Assembly (NCBI GenBank): GCA_031291305.1
Contig: JARLJH010000040.1
Coordinates: 1-64,000, forward strand
Length of the DNA: 64,000 nucleotides
DNA from: Rhodoferax sp.
GTDB lineage: Bacteria; Pseudomonadota; Gammaproteobacteria; Burkholderiales; Burkholderiaceae_C
Reading direction: 5' to 3'
The notes below the pieces were generated by a model. That model had not been told where the DNA came from. It did no database searches and saw nothing but the letters and a program-made list of their open reading frames with translations. Of this stretch, positions 27,627 through 36,438 are shown in pieces (position 1 is the stretch's first letter; each line of letters opens with the position of its first letter). A program made the translations under genes and the position numbers.

Positions 27627-29315
27627 ATGAACGCCATGCTTGAAGCCCCTCAAATGCTGGATGCGGCGCTGGTACAGCAGGCCTTGCGTAGCGCAGGCTC
27701 CAGGCCTCGCATGGTCTGGATTGCGGATCAGATGAAGCTCACTGAAGATGCGCTGTTGCCGTTGGCTGCGACGCACTTCGAACTGGAAGCCTTTGACATG
27801 GCCATGTTGCGAACATTGACCCCCGATTTCAACGTGGTGTCTTTCGCCGACTGTCAGCGTCGTGGTTGCGTGGTGGGATATGTCGTTGCGCAGTCTGAAC
27901 TGACGGTGGTGGTGACGGATCCCATGGATGCCCGGATGCGTAGCTGGTTGGAGTCGCGACTGCGGCATCAGCGTGTACACATGGGCTTGGCCACCGGCGC
28001 TGATCTGCACGCGTTCCTGGTGACTGCGGAGAAATCAGTTCGCGCCATGGATGCGGTGAAGATGCATGGTGACAACGCAGCGGTGGCAGCGCAAGATGTC
28101 TCTGCGATCTCCATCTCACGTATTGATGCCACAGCCAGCCCGGTGGTGCGGCTGGTGGATTCAACTTTATATGACGCGCTACGCAGCGGTGCCAGCGACA
28201 TTCACTTGGAGACACATCCGGCAGGCATGGTCATTAAATACCGGCTAGACGGCGTTCTGGAGGTGATCAAACAAATCGACAACATTGAGCTTGCCCATCA
28301 AGCCATTTCGCGCATCAAGGTGGTCTCCGAGCTGGACATTGCGGAGCGACGCATACCCCAAGACGGGCGTTTTCAAGTGGTGGTTGACGAACGTGAGATC
28401 GATTTCCGTGTTTCCATCATGCCCAATCTTTTTGGTGAAGACGCTGTCTTGAGGGTGCTGGACCGCAAGCACCTCACCGGACAATTTCAAGCGCTCACGC
28501 TTGACACGCTTGGTTTTGACGACGATATCCTGACTTTCATTCGTGATGCGTCACAGATGCCATACGGTTTGTTGCTCGTGACAGGTCCAACAGGCAGTGG
28601 CAAGACCACAACGCTGTATGCAGCTCTGTCGGAAATCAACACCGGGTTAGACAAAATCATCACCATTGAGGACCCGATTGAGTACCAGTTGCCTGGGGTG
28701 CTACAGATCCCGGTGAATGAGAAAAAAGGGCTGACTTTTGTGCGGGGCCTGCGATCCATTCTGCGTCATGACCCCGACAAAATCATGGTGGGCGAGATTC
28801 GGGATGCTGAAACGGCGCACATCGCTGTACAAGCCGCGCTAACTGGCCACCAGGTATTCACCACCGTTCACGCCAACAACGTGTTTGACGTGATAGGCCG
28901 TTTCGCCAATATGGGCGTCGACAGCTATAGCCTGGTCGCGGCACTCAACGGGATTGTGGCGCAGCGACTGCTTCGCGTGAACTGTCAGTCATGCGCCGTC
29001 GTCACCGATGCACCCAGCGATTTGCTGCGTCGCAGTGGCCTGATGTTTTCAGCGCTGGAGGGCGCAACTTTCAAACAAGGCCTGGGTTGTGCGCATTGCC
29101 GAGGCACCGGCTACAGGGGACGCCGTGCGATTGCCGAAACCCTGCCCATGACCGACTCGCTTCGGGCCCTGTTGGTTCAGCGTGCACCGATTGCGGACAT
29201 CCGTCAAGCCGCCCGCAACAGCGGGTTTGTCAGCCTGCGCGACGCTGCCGTGGCACTGGCACTGAAAGGCGAAACCACTCTGGAGGAAATCAATCGTGTC
29301 ACTCCTGTCGAATAG
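27627..29315 (+). CDS. Type II secretion/type IV pilus assembly ATPase, GspE/PilB-like
   Basis: Cytoplasmic hexameric ATPase of about 562 residues: N-terminal GSPII_E domain, Walker A GPTGSGKTT, Asp box, Walker B-type MVGEIRDAETA, His box GHQVFTTVHANN and the four-Cys zinc motif CQSC...CAHC. I prefer ATG 27627, preceded by AAGGAAACG, over ATG 27603, which overlaps the F stop codon in ATGA form. It drives pseudopilin assembly. The long gap between N-domain and Walker A matches GspE/PilB rather than PilT. Confidence 0.92.
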   Translation: MNAMLEAPQMLDAALVQQALRSAGSRPRMVWIADQMKLTEDALLPLAATHFELEAFDMAMLRTLTPDFNVVSFADCQRRGCVVGYVVAQSELTVVVTDPMDARMRSWLESRLRHQRVHMGLATGADLHAFLVTAEKSVRAMDAVKMHGDNAAVAAQDVSAISISRIDATASPVVRLVDSTLYDALRSGASDIHLETHPAGMVIKYRLDGVLEVIKQIDNIELAHQAISRIKVVSELDIAERRIPQDGRFQVVVDEREIDFRVSIMPNLFGEDAVLRVLDRKHLTGQFQALTLDTLGFDDDILTFIRDASQMPYGLLLVTGPTGSGKTTTLYAALSEINTGLDKIITIEDPIEYQLPGVLQIPVNEKKGLTFVRGLRSILRHDPDKIMVGEIRDAETAHIAVQAALTGHQVFTTVHANNVFDVIGRFANMGVDSYSLVAALNGIVAQRLLRVNCQSCAVVTDAPSDLLRRSGLMFSALEGATFKQGLGCAHCRGTGYRGRRAIAETLPMTDSLRALLVQRAPIADIRQAARNSGFVSLRDAAVALALKGETTLEEINRVTPVE

Positions 29316-30132
29316 GTCCTTGCAGTTGCACGTCGGCACCTTGTCGGTACGTGGCACCTTGTGCGCGAAACGCTCGCCTCATAAGGTGTTCGCGCGATCG
29401 CATCACGAATTCAGGGACACTGAGCCTGTGACGCCTGGGGCCGTGCCAATGAGCGCGATCAACAAACCTTGCATGGCCGCGATGGACGCCGTGTTGTCGG
29501 AGTTAGGCACCAAAGCAGCCCGTCAAAAGCCGGTCTTGCGGGTGGTGATGGGCGACGCTTGTGTCCACTTTGATGTGGTTCAGGGTAACTATAGCGGTGC
29601 CAGTGACCGACATCTGCAGTCTATTGCCAATGCCTGCATTGCCGAAATATTGGGCGACGCCAAATCGAGTCAGATCGTGCGTTGGCAATTGCAGCCGGAC
29701 TTGCGCCACCTGCTGATTTCCTGCATCGATTCGCGAGACACTGCGGCGGTAACCCAGGCCGCCAAGCGTCACGGGCTACAGTTGCATTCACTTCAACCGG
29801 ACTTTTGCGTCCAGTGGAATCAGTATGCCAGCGTGTTGCCGGCACGTCCGTGTGTTTTTGCAACGGTCAACGAGGGATATGCCACGGTCGCCTACGCCCA
29901 GGAGGGAACGATTGCCGCGCTGAGTTCTGGCCCGTGCTTTTGTGGCGACAACTCACTGGAAGACGGCCGACAAAAGACCCTATTGACTGATGAGCGCACT
30001 GACCGCTTGCTGGCGAGTTTGGGGCAAAACCCAAGTGCAGTATCGAACTTCTTTCTTGTCACAACCGCGCCCGAGTTCATTCCTGGCGTTTCGCGTTGGA
30101 AAGCGTTTGGCCAGTGCGAGGTGCCGCGATGA
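29296..30132 (+). CDS. Uncharacterised secretion-operon protein, PilM/GspL-cytoplasmic-like position
   Basis: Protein of 278 residues without signal peptide or membrane helix. By place in the operon (after E, before PilN- and PilO-like proteins) it corresponds to PilM/MshI or the cytoplasmic half of GspL, which are actin-like folds. Weak support comes from LRVVMGDACVHFDVVQGN and the RHGLQLHSLQPDF segment, typical of such proteins. The start overlaps the E gene by 20 bp. Homology is inferred from order more than sequence. Confidence 0.7.
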   Translation: MSLLSNRSLQLHVGTLSVRGTLCAKRSPHKVFARSHHEFRDTEPVTPGAVPMSAINKPCMAAMDAVLSELGTKAARQKPVLRVVMGDACVHFDVVQGNYSGASDRHLQSIANACIAEILGDAKSSQIVRWQLQPDLRHLLISCIDSRDTAAVTQAAKRHGLQLHSLQPDFCVQWNQYASVLPARPCVFATVNEGYATVAYAQEGTIAALSSGPCFCGDNSLEDGRQKTLLTDERTDRLLASLGQNPSAVSNFFLVTTAPEFIPGVSRWKAFGQCEVPR

Positions 30133-30665
30133 AGAACGTTCACCTTGACCTGGATTTCGCACCGAAGCGACGGAAAGTGTCGTTGCCAGCCCTGGGGGTG
30201 CTGGCAACGGCGATCCTGCTTTTCATCCTGACCGTCTTGCAGGCGGCGTTCAAAGTGGCTGAAAACGCGCGTCAGTCAGGCTTGATCGCGAATGCAAATT
30301 CAGCAATAAGTCGATCCACGGCACCAGTCAAACCCGCACGCCTCAGCGCCTCAGAGACCGCCCGCATCAAGTTCGTGCGCCAGACCTCAAGCACGTTGGC
30401 AACACCCTGGGCAGATTTGTTGTTGGTGCTTGAATCGGCCCCCTCCAATGTCGCTTTACTGCAGCTTGATCCGTCGGCAAGTAAACGCAGTCTGTCATTG
30501 ACCGCCGAAGCCGCCGGCCCTGCGGAAATGCTGAACTACCTGCAAACGCTCCAGTCAGACAAGCGGCTTTCCAACGTGGTTTTGGTGTCGCATCAGGTGC
30601 AGCTTCAGGCGCCGGGTACGCCATGGCGTTTCAAGGTGCGCGCCAATTGGGGAGAAACACCATGA
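30129..30665 (+). CDS. PilN/GspL-C-like inner-membrane assembly protein
   Basis: Bitopic protein of 178 residues: short cytoplasmic N-terminus (HLDLDFAPKRRK, the type of segment that PilN uses to bind PilM), one membrane helix (residues 20-41), then a periplasmic ferredoxin-like domain with LLLVLESAPSNVALLQLDPS. ATGA overlap with the upstream gene. It would link the cytoplasmic ATPase complex to the periplasmic PilO/P-like proteins. Confidence 0.75.
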   Translation: MKNVHLDLDFAPKRRKVSLPALGVLATAILLFILTVLQAAFKVAENARQSGLIANANSAISRSTAPVKPARLSASETARIKFVRQTSSTLATPWADLLLVLESAPSNVALLQLDPSASKRSLSLTAEAAGPAEMLNYLQTLQSDKRLSNVVLVSHQVQLQAPGTPWRFKVRANWGETP

Positions 30666-31210
30666 CCGGCGCACTAACGCGTATTTGGCGCCGCACCCTG
30701 CGTCGCGTTGGGTCAGTGGGCATCGCTGCCGCCATGATTCTGCTCATTTCAGCGACCTTGGCAGCATGGTCGGTCCGGCTCGATCGTGAAGGCAAATCCC
30801 TGCGCAACACGCTTCAGATACAGGCAAAGTCACCCACGAGACCTGTGCCTATTGTCAAGGCGCCGACGTTACCCGTTGAACAACAGATTGGCGAGTTCGT
30901 AGCCACATTTCCACCGGTATCACAAACGGCAGATGATCTGACTGAAGTATTTGAGAGCGCCAAACGGCGTCACATCCAGCTTAACCGGGGAGACTACCAG
31001 CTCAAAGACGAAGCGCATTCCGCGTTGCTCACCCTGACAGCCACTTTCCCGTTGACCGCCAGCTACGCGCAGACCAAGGAATTTGCCGCTGACGTGCTGA
31101 GAGCACTTCCGCATGCTTCGATGGATGAACTCAGCATGTCACGCGGCACAGCAACGGACAGTGCGTTAGAAACATCCATTCGTTTCAGTTTTGTGTATCG
31201 GAGGCCATGA
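30662..31210 (+). CDS. PilO/GspM-like inner-membrane assembly protein
   Basis: Bitopic protein of 182 residues with a membrane helix at about residues 18-40 and a periplasmic domain containing a predicted helix and ferredoxin-like fold (EFVATFPPVSQTADDLTEVFESAKRRHIQL is typical of PilO/GspM). ATGA overlap with the upstream gene. Sequence conservation is low, so the call rests on operon order, size and topology. Confidence 0.72.
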   Translation: MTGALTRIWRRTLRRVGSVGIAAAMILLISATLAAWSVRLDREGKSLRNTLQIQAKSPTRPVPIVKAPTLPVEQQIGEFVATFPPVSQTADDLTEVFESAKRRHIQLNRGDYQLKDEAHSALLTLTATFPLTASYAQTKEFAADVLRALPHASMDELSMSRGTATDSALETSIRFSFVYRRP

Positions 31211-31211
31211 G

Positions 31212-31781
31212 ATGAGTGGCACCAAAAAATTGATGCAATGGTTATTTCTTGCTGCCGCCGGGTCGGCTAGCTTTTATGGTGCCATGCGGTGGCGTAGCGG
31301 CGCTGAAGCTTCTCATCGTGATCTGGTGGGGCCACACATCCGCACCACAACCCGTACCCCAACGGCGACAAACTCAATAGCACCATCGTCCGACAAGACA
31401 GCATCGTCGTCGGGACGCGACGGCACCATCGTACGGCCTGAGCGCACGCATGTTGTGCCACAGTCAGGTGGTGACGCATTTGTCAGGCTGAGTTGGCTGC
31501 CACCGCCACCCGTGGTACATGTCACGCCACCCAAGCCGGTCGCGCCGCCGGTACCCGTCGCTCCGCCGATACCGTTTACTTTTGTCGGTTTGATAGAACG
31601 CGGTACGTCTCAACCCCAGGCCTTCTTGTCCAAAGGCGACACGTTGCTGGTGGTCGCCGCAGGAGATGTGATCGACAACAACACCTATCGGGTCGATTCC
31701 CTCAGCGCACAGCAGATTGTTGTCACGTATTTGCCCATGAACACGCCACAAACGCTCTCTATTTTGGGGACATCAAAATGA
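31212..31781 (+). CDS. PilP/GspC-like periplasmic connector protein
   Basis: Protein of 189 residues with one N-terminal hydrophobic segment, a long Ser/Thr/Pro linker (VTPPKPVAPPVPVAPPIP) and a small C-terminal beta domain FTFVGLIERGTSQPQAFLSKGDTLLVV, the homology-region motif of GspC/PilP proteins that contact the secretin. It immediately precedes and overlaps the secretin gene, which fits that role. Confidence 0.75.
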   Translation: MSGTKKLMQWLFLAAAGSASFYGAMRWRSGAEASHRDLVGPHIRTTTRTPTATNSIAPSSDKTASSSGRDGTIVRPERTHVVPQSGGDAFVRLSWLPPPPVVHVTPPKPVAPPVPVAPPIPFTFVGLIERGTSQPQAFLSKGDTLLVVAAGDVIDNNTYRVDSLSAQQIVVTYLPMNTPQTLSILGTSK

Positions 31782-33871
31782 AAACAACGAGGTTCATTCA
31801 AGCGCTCAAACAGGCCGGTCTCGTGACATCTGTGGGTGTTTTGCTAAGCGGTTGCGCTGGCATGCGCTACCACGACGAAGGAATGAAGCTGTTGTCTGAA
31901 GGCAAGCAAGAGGAAGGCTTGAGCAGTCTCAAGAAGGCGACACAAATCGAGCCCACCAACGGCGAGTTCCGCATGGACATGATGAAGGCCAAAATTGCCT
32001 ATGCTGCTGACCTGTCGACGTTGGCGGAGACTGCATTGCAAGGTGGCAAGGTCGCTGAAGCGCGAGAACTCTTCAACCAAGCTCTGAAGTTCGATCCAGA
32101 CAACCCAAAGGCCATTCGCGGCTCGTCCAGCATTGAACTTGATGTACGCAGCGCACGCTTGGTCAGCGATTCCGAGCGCTTGCTTGCGGAGGGTCGTCTA
32201 GATGCAGCTCGTAAAAAAGTCGAGACGGCGCTGGCAGAAAACCCGTCCCACAAAGGGGCACGGCGTCAGCTCGCGATCATCATCGAAAAAGAAGAAAAGA
32301 TGCGCGACGATCGCGCTGCGAAGGCGGCCGCCAATTCGATCATGAAAAAGCCAGTCACCCTGCAGTTTCGTGATGCCAACCTACGCATGGTGTTTGAAGC
32401 GCTCTCACGCACCACCGGCCTGAACGTTATCTTGGACAGAGACGTTCGCGCCGACCTAAAAACCACCATTTTTGTCAAGGACGCAGCGGTTGAAGACACG
32501 GTGGATATGATCCTGATGCAAAACCAGCTCGAAAAACGCGCCATCAACGCCAATACGCTGTTTATCTATCCTGCTACACCAGCCAAACAAAAAGAGTACC
32601 AGGACCTGGAAGTTCGCAGCTTTCAGATCGCCAATGCAGATGTGAAATACCTGCAGACCGTTCTGAAGAACGTGCTCAAAATCAAGGATGTGTCCGTTGA
32701 CGAACGCAGTGGCACATTGGTCATGCGCGATACCCCCGACGCCATTGCCGTGGCGGCCAAGGTCATTGCTGCGCACGATGTTCCCGACCCGGAGGTCATG
32801 CTGGAAGTGGAAGTGCTCGAAGTTTCACATGACCGGCTAACCAATTTGGGCATCCAGTTTCCGGACTCGATCTCCTTGTCAACACCGACACCCACGGATG
32901 GCTTGACGTTGGGTGGCCTTCGGGCACTGACCAGTAATGACTTGTTGGTATCGTCCTTGTCCTTGGGCATTAACCTCAAGCTGCAGGACACGGATGGCAA
33001 CATTCTGGCAAGCCCGCGCATTCGTGCTCGCAACAAGGAAAAGGCAAAAATTCTGATCGGAGATCGCGTGCCTATCATTACCAATTCAGTCACTCCAACA
33101 TCATCCGGATCTTCGGTGGTCACCGGTTCGGTGCAGTATCAGGATGTGGGGCTGAAGCTCGAATTTGAGCCACAGGTCTATAACGATCATGAAGTCGGCA
33201 TCCGCATTGCTCTGGAGGTCAGCTCCATCGTCAAGGAAATTTCCGGCCCCAGCGGGTCGCTGGCCTACCAGATTGGCACCCGTAACGCCAATACTGCGGT
33301 ACGTCTGCAGGATGGCGAGACGCAGATTCTTGGTGGGCTGATCTCAACGGCAGATCGCAACACCGGCAACAAGGTGCCTGGGCTTGGTCAGCTGCCCGTG
33401 TTGGGTAAGTTGTTCAGCAACAACAGTGGTACCGACAACAAGACGGAGATCATTCTCTCCATCACCCCTCACATTCTGCGAGCTCCGGCCGTACTCGATG
33501 CCTCGTCGCGCAATTTCTTTTCCGGTACCGAAGGCAACCTGCGTGAACGAGCACTGCAACTGGACCCGATTGGGGCGGTCAGCATGCAGTCAACCAATCT
33601 CGGATCAGTGGCGACCACCAACCGTGCTCCAACGGGATCTCCGCCTCCCGCGATGCGTTCATTCAGCAGGTCCTTGTCACCACCAGCGCTACCGGTCCCA
33701 TCGGCTGACGCGAACCCGACCGCGACACCGGAGCCCACCATCAGAAAACTACTGCCACTAATGAATGGCGCCCCCAGAATCAATCCGGACCCCGTCCCGG
33801 CTGCGACCGATTCGGCCACAGAGACGTCGCCAGCCGATGCAACAGAAGGTGATAGCAAGGTGCCGCAATGA
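31778..33871 (+). CDS. Secretin with N-terminal TPRs, GspD/MshL/PilQ-like lipoprotein
   Basis: Outer-membrane secretin of 697 residues. Lipobox LLSG-C26 replaces a separate pilotin. Residues about 30-150 hold TPR-like repeats, followed by an STN/N1 domain (FRDANLRMVFEALSRTTGLNVIL), a further N domain and the secretin pore with VPGLGQLPVLGKLF, the conserved gate/lip motif. A Pro/Ser/Thr-rich disordered tail of ~110 residues ends the protein. A TPR-fused secretin lipoprotein is not the canonical GspD form and resembles atypical type II/MSH-type systems. Confidence 0.9.
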   Translation: MKTTRFIQALKQAGLVTSVGVLLSGCAGMRYHDEGMKLLSEGKQEEGLSSLKKATQIEPTNGEFRMDMMKAKIAYAADLSTLAETALQGGKVAEARELFNQALKFDPDNPKAIRGSSSIELDVRSARLVSDSERLLAEGRLDAARKKVETALAENPSHKGARRQLAIIIEKEEKMRDDRAAKAAANSIMKKPVTLQFRDANLRMVFEALSRTTGLNVILDRDVRADLKTTIFVKDAAVEDTVDMILMQNQLEKRAINANTLFIYPATPAKQKEYQDLEVRSFQIANADVKYLQTVLKNVLKIKDVSVDERSGTLVMRDTPDAIAVAAKVIAAHDVPDPEVMLEVEVLEVSHDRLTNLGIQFPDSISLSTPTPTDGLTLGGLRALTSNDLLVSSLSLGINLKLQDTDGNILASPRIRARNKEKAKILIGDRVPIITNSVTPTSSGSSVVTGSVQYQDVGLKLEFEPQVYNDHEVGIRIALEVSSIVKEISGPSGSLAYQIGTRNANTAVRLQDGETQILGGLISTADRNTGNKVPGLGQLPVLGKLFSNNSGTDNKTEIILSITPHILRAPAVLDASSRNFFSGTEGNLRERALQLDPIGAVSMQSTNLGSVATTNRAPTGSPPPAMRSFSRSLSPPALPVPSADANPTATPEPTIRKLLPLMNGAPRINPDPVPAATDSATETSPADATEGDSKVPQ

Positions 33872-34377
33872 GCACACCGCGCAAGTCATTGACATCAGCC
33901 GGGTTCACACTCATCGAGTTGGTGATCACGGTCGCGCTAGTCGGGCTGATGGCCATGATGGTCCTGCCCTTGTATGAGGTAACAACCACGCGTATGAAAG
34001 AGTCCGAGCTGCGTCACGCCTTGCGCACGATCCGAGAGGGTCTGGATGCCTACAAAGCCGCCGTGGATGATGGTCGCCTGGCCAGTGATGCGGGCACGTC
34101 AGGCTATCCACCCTCACTCGAGTTGCTGACCGAACCTCTGGAGCTGGTGAGCAAGCGTGACCTGTCGGGCAGCCAAAAGTCGCAGCGCATGGTCATCTTG
34201 CGTCAATTGCCTCGTGATCCGTTCAACAACGATCCAGACATTCCTGCCGCGCAGACCTGGCAAACCCGCGCCTATGCAAGTCGTACCGATGATCCCGAAC
34301 CGGGTGAGGACGTGTTCGATGTTTCGTCCAAGTCCGATCGAATGGCTCTGGACGGGACAAGCTACTCAAGCTGGTGA
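33868..34377 (+). CDS. Pseudopilin (second)
   Basis: Protein of 169 residues with a short leader and the prepilin peptidase site AG-FTLIELVITVALVG, conserved Glu at +5, and a C-terminal domain with YPPSLELLTEPL and QLPRDPFNNDP repeats of the GspG type. ATGA overlap with the secretin. Probably a minor or second major pseudopilin. Confidence 0.85.
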   Translation: MSTPRKSLTSAGFTLIELVITVALVGLMAMMVLPLYEVTTTRMKESELRHALRTIREGLDAYKAAVDDGRLASDAGTSGYPPSLELLTEPLELVSKRDLSGSQKSQRMVILRQLPRDPFNNDPDIPAAQTWQTRAYASRTDDPEPGEDVFDVSSKSDRMALDGTSYSSW

Positions 34378-34805
34378 GACCCATGACACCCGCTATTCAC
34401 CCTCCCCCCCCGCGTCTTAAAGCAGACGTCTGCTCAGCCAGAATACGCCTGCAGTGTGGCTTTACCCTGATAGAAATTCTGGTGGTCATGACCCTGATTG
34501 CCCTGCTGTTGACACTGGCCGTTCCGCGATATTTCAGCGCGCTTGACAAGGGACGCTTGCGGGTACAACAGCAGAACGTCGCCACGCTTCGTGATGCCAT
34601 CGACAAGTTTCACGCAGACAAGGGTCGCTACCCTGCCGATCTTGAGGAGATTGTCACCAATAAATACCTGCGTCAGATCCCGATTGACCCGGTGTCTGAA
34701 ACGGCCAATTGGGTGCTTGTAGCGCCAACGGACGACTCTGAAGGCAACGTCTATGACGTACAGCCACCACCGTTGCCCACCGATTCGGCGGCTGAGGGCA
34801 AGTGA
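34374..34805 (+). CDS. Pseudopilin (third)
   Basis: Protein of 143 residues; site CG-FTLIEILVVMTLIAL with Glu at +5, then AVPRYFSALDKG and DKGRYPADLEEIVTNKYLR typical of GspG-like subunits. A GTG start at 34374 overlaps the previous stop; the ATG at 34383 is possible. The leader is about 27-30 residues, longer than usual. It lacks the calcium loop seen in the first pseudopilin. Confidence 0.85.
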   Translation: MRPMTPAIHPPPPRLKADVCSARIRLQCGFTLIEILVVMTLIALLLTLAVPRYFSALDKGRLRVQQQNVATLRDAIDKFHADKGRYPADLEEIVTNKYLRQIPIDPVSETANWVLVAPTDDSEGNVYDVQPPPLPTDSAAEGK

Positions 34806-35390
34806 ATGCAACGCAGAACCTACCCATCCCCAGCACAGCGGGTATCGCAACAGCACGGCTTCCTGCTGATGGGCATCCTAGTCATCATGGTGCTGGCCGG
34901 TATCGCGCTGATGGCAGCTGTGGAATTCTGGACGGTACAGCGCCAACGCGAGCGCGAGCAGCAGCTCCTTTTCGTGGGTGACGCCTACCGGCAAGCCATT
35001 CGACATTACTACTTTGGGGCACCTCCAGGGTCACCGCGCAAGCTGCCCACCAGTCTTAACGCACTGCTGGATGATGACCGCTACCCGATGCCGGTACACC
35101 ACCTACGCCGGTTGTATCCCGATCCGATAACCGGAAAGACGGAGTGGGGTGAGCTTCGCGTTGGAGATGTCATCGCCGGGGTGTTCAGCCTGTCAGAAGT
35201 TCACCCTATCAAACAAGCCGGATTTTCATTGGCAGATGCGAGCTTTGACGGCAAGACAAGCTATAGGGATTGGGAGTTCGTTTTTACGCAGGCGCCAGGC
35301 GTGGCAGGCGCCATGGGGAAAGTCGATGCAACATCATCCACGTCTCCCGCAGCATTTTCGTCACAACCAGATTTGGGGAACACGAAATGA
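34806..35390 (+). CDS. Pseudopilin-like protein of the secretion operon
   Basis: Protein of 194 residues with a type III-like signal QHG-FLLMGILVIMVLAG followed by a hydrophobic helix, but without the Glu at +5 (a Met/Gly occupies the area), as in GspK-type tip pseudopilins, although it is smaller than GspK. The middle has QREREQQLLFVGDAYRQAI and a Pro-rich GAPPGSPRKLP. It starts directly after the third pseudopilin stop and overlaps the regulator gene by 4 bp. Confidence 0.78.
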   Translation: MQRRTYPSPAQRVSQQHGFLLMGILVIMVLAGIALMAAVEFWTVQRQREREQQLLFVGDAYRQAIRHYYFGAPPGSPRKLPTSLNALLDDDRYPMPVHHLRRLYPDPITGKTEWGELRVGDVIAGVFSLSEVHPIKQAGFSLADASFDGKTSYRDWEFVFTQAPGVAGAMGKVDATSSTSPAAFSSQPDLGNTK

Positions 35391-36088
35391 GCATTCGATT
35401 GCTTCTTCTTGACGACAACACCCTGTTTCGCAAAGGGCTGTCCGCCTTGCTGTCGCAACAACCCGACATATCCGTGGCTGGCGATGTCAGTACTGGCAGA
35501 GAAGCAGAGCAGATGTCTGCCCGCCTCGAACCCGACGTGTTGCTGATGGATTTGCGCCTTGAAGGCGTCAGCGGACTCGATATCGCGACACAAATCAAAC
35601 GCCGACATACGCAGATTAAGGTGGTCATGCTGACGGCTTCCCGCACCGAAGAGTACGTTCGCGCAGCACTGCGGATGGGCATCGATGGCTACGTTCTGAA
35701 AGATGCCAGTCTAGAAGAGCTCCTGATCGCGATACGCAGCGTGGCCAAGGGCAAGAAATACCTCAGCCCTGACGTTTCAGGCCACGTGGTCGAAAGCTTC
35801 CTGCATCCGGAACAAACCAACGGAAAGTCCTCTCAGCTAGACGTACTCACACACCGTGAGCGAGGCATCCTGCAATTGATTGCCGAAGGGAGGACTAACC
35901 GCAGTGCGGCAGAGTTTTTGTGTGTTAGCCCCAAAACGGTTGAGAAACACCGCGCCAGTTTGATGCAAAAGCTGGGCTTGCGTAATGCGACTGAAATGAC
36001 GCTGGCCGCCATTGAAATGGGACTGATTGAGCGACCTAGTTCGTTCTCCCGCTTTGCTTCCATGAACACGCCACTCGACTTACCATAG
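35387..36088 (+). CDS. NarL/FixJ-family response regulator (operon-terminal)
   Basis: Receiver plus LuxR-type helix-turn-helix regulator of 233 residues. The receiver shows LLDDN, the phosphoacceptor Asp in DVLLMDLRL near residue 54, MLTAS and VLKDAS. The DNA-binding domain has LTHRERGILQLIAEGRTNRSAAEFLCVSPKTVEKHR. ATGA overlap makes it the last gene of the secretion operon. It is a close paralogue of the regulator at 39828-40511. No cognate kinase of NarX type is seen here. Confidence 0.92.
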   Translation: MSIRLLLLDDNTLFRKGLSALLSQQPDISVAGDVSTGREAEQMSARLEPDVLLMDLRLEGVSGLDIATQIKRRHTQIKVVMLTASRTEEYVRAALRMGIDGYVLKDASLEELLIAIRSVAKGKKYLSPDVSGHVVESFLHPEQTNGKSSQLDVLTHRERGILQLIAEGRTNRSAAEFLCVSPKTVEKHRASLMQKLGLRNATEMTLAAIEMGLIERPSSFSRFASMNTPLDLP

Positions 36089-36124
36089 CCGAAAACCTGG
36101 CGCCTGTGCGGGGGAGCAAATTTG

Positions 36125-36140
36125 TTGTAAATATTTACAA
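36125..36140 (+). promoter_or_regulatory. Perfect 16-bp palindrome, candidate operator
   Basis: TTGTAAATATTTACAA is fully self-complementary. It sits 37 bp after the NarL-type regulator stop and about 50 bp before the start of the decayed regulator, inside an AT-rich stretch. It looks like a dimer binding site controlling the kinase operon. The protein that binds is unknown. Confidence 0.5.
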
Positions 36141-36189
36141 AGTTGGCAACAATGTTGAAAAGCTGCAACTTTTTGCGATGGAGTCGGGC

Positions 36190-36438
36190 ATGCATTTGAT
36201 ACGTGTCGTGAATGACGAAGCGCTCGTAACTCGAGTGTTCAGGGCGGTAGAGGCTCTGGTTCGTAAGAAACACCAGAGGTTGACACCTAGCCAGTTTGAC
36301 GAAGACCTGTGTAGCCGGGGCGCGGAAGGCAAGGGCAATGCAGTGGTGGAATATAGCCGCAAGCCGCGGCGCTAAATATGTGCGGAATTGATGCACACAA
36401 TCCGAGGGGGACCACCTGATGGCGCAGTCCCAAATGTA
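36190..36438 (+). pseudogene. Decayed OmpR-family response regulator (internal deletion and nonsense codon)
   Basis: The reading frame from ATG 36190 starts like the intact regulator at 39021 (HLIRVVNDEALVTRVF against RLILVEDDKMLGEAVQ), then jumps directly to the winged-helix domain: VEALVRKKHQRLTPSQFDED aligns with LEVLVRRKNQVLTRAQIEEA. A TAA at 36373-36375 replaces the Lys codon of the RRK motif. Beyond it the same frame still reads ICAELMHTIRGG against ICPDLIHTVRGV. So most of the receiver is deleted and the C-terminus is interrupted. It is the remnant of the partner gene that normally precedes the kinase. Confidence 0.8.

Noticed and set aside
35387-36088. Quorum-sensing LuxR regulator
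   Set aside because: The N-terminal domain is a receiver with a phosphoacceptor Asp, not an autoinducer-binding domain. It is a NarL/FixJ-type response regulator.
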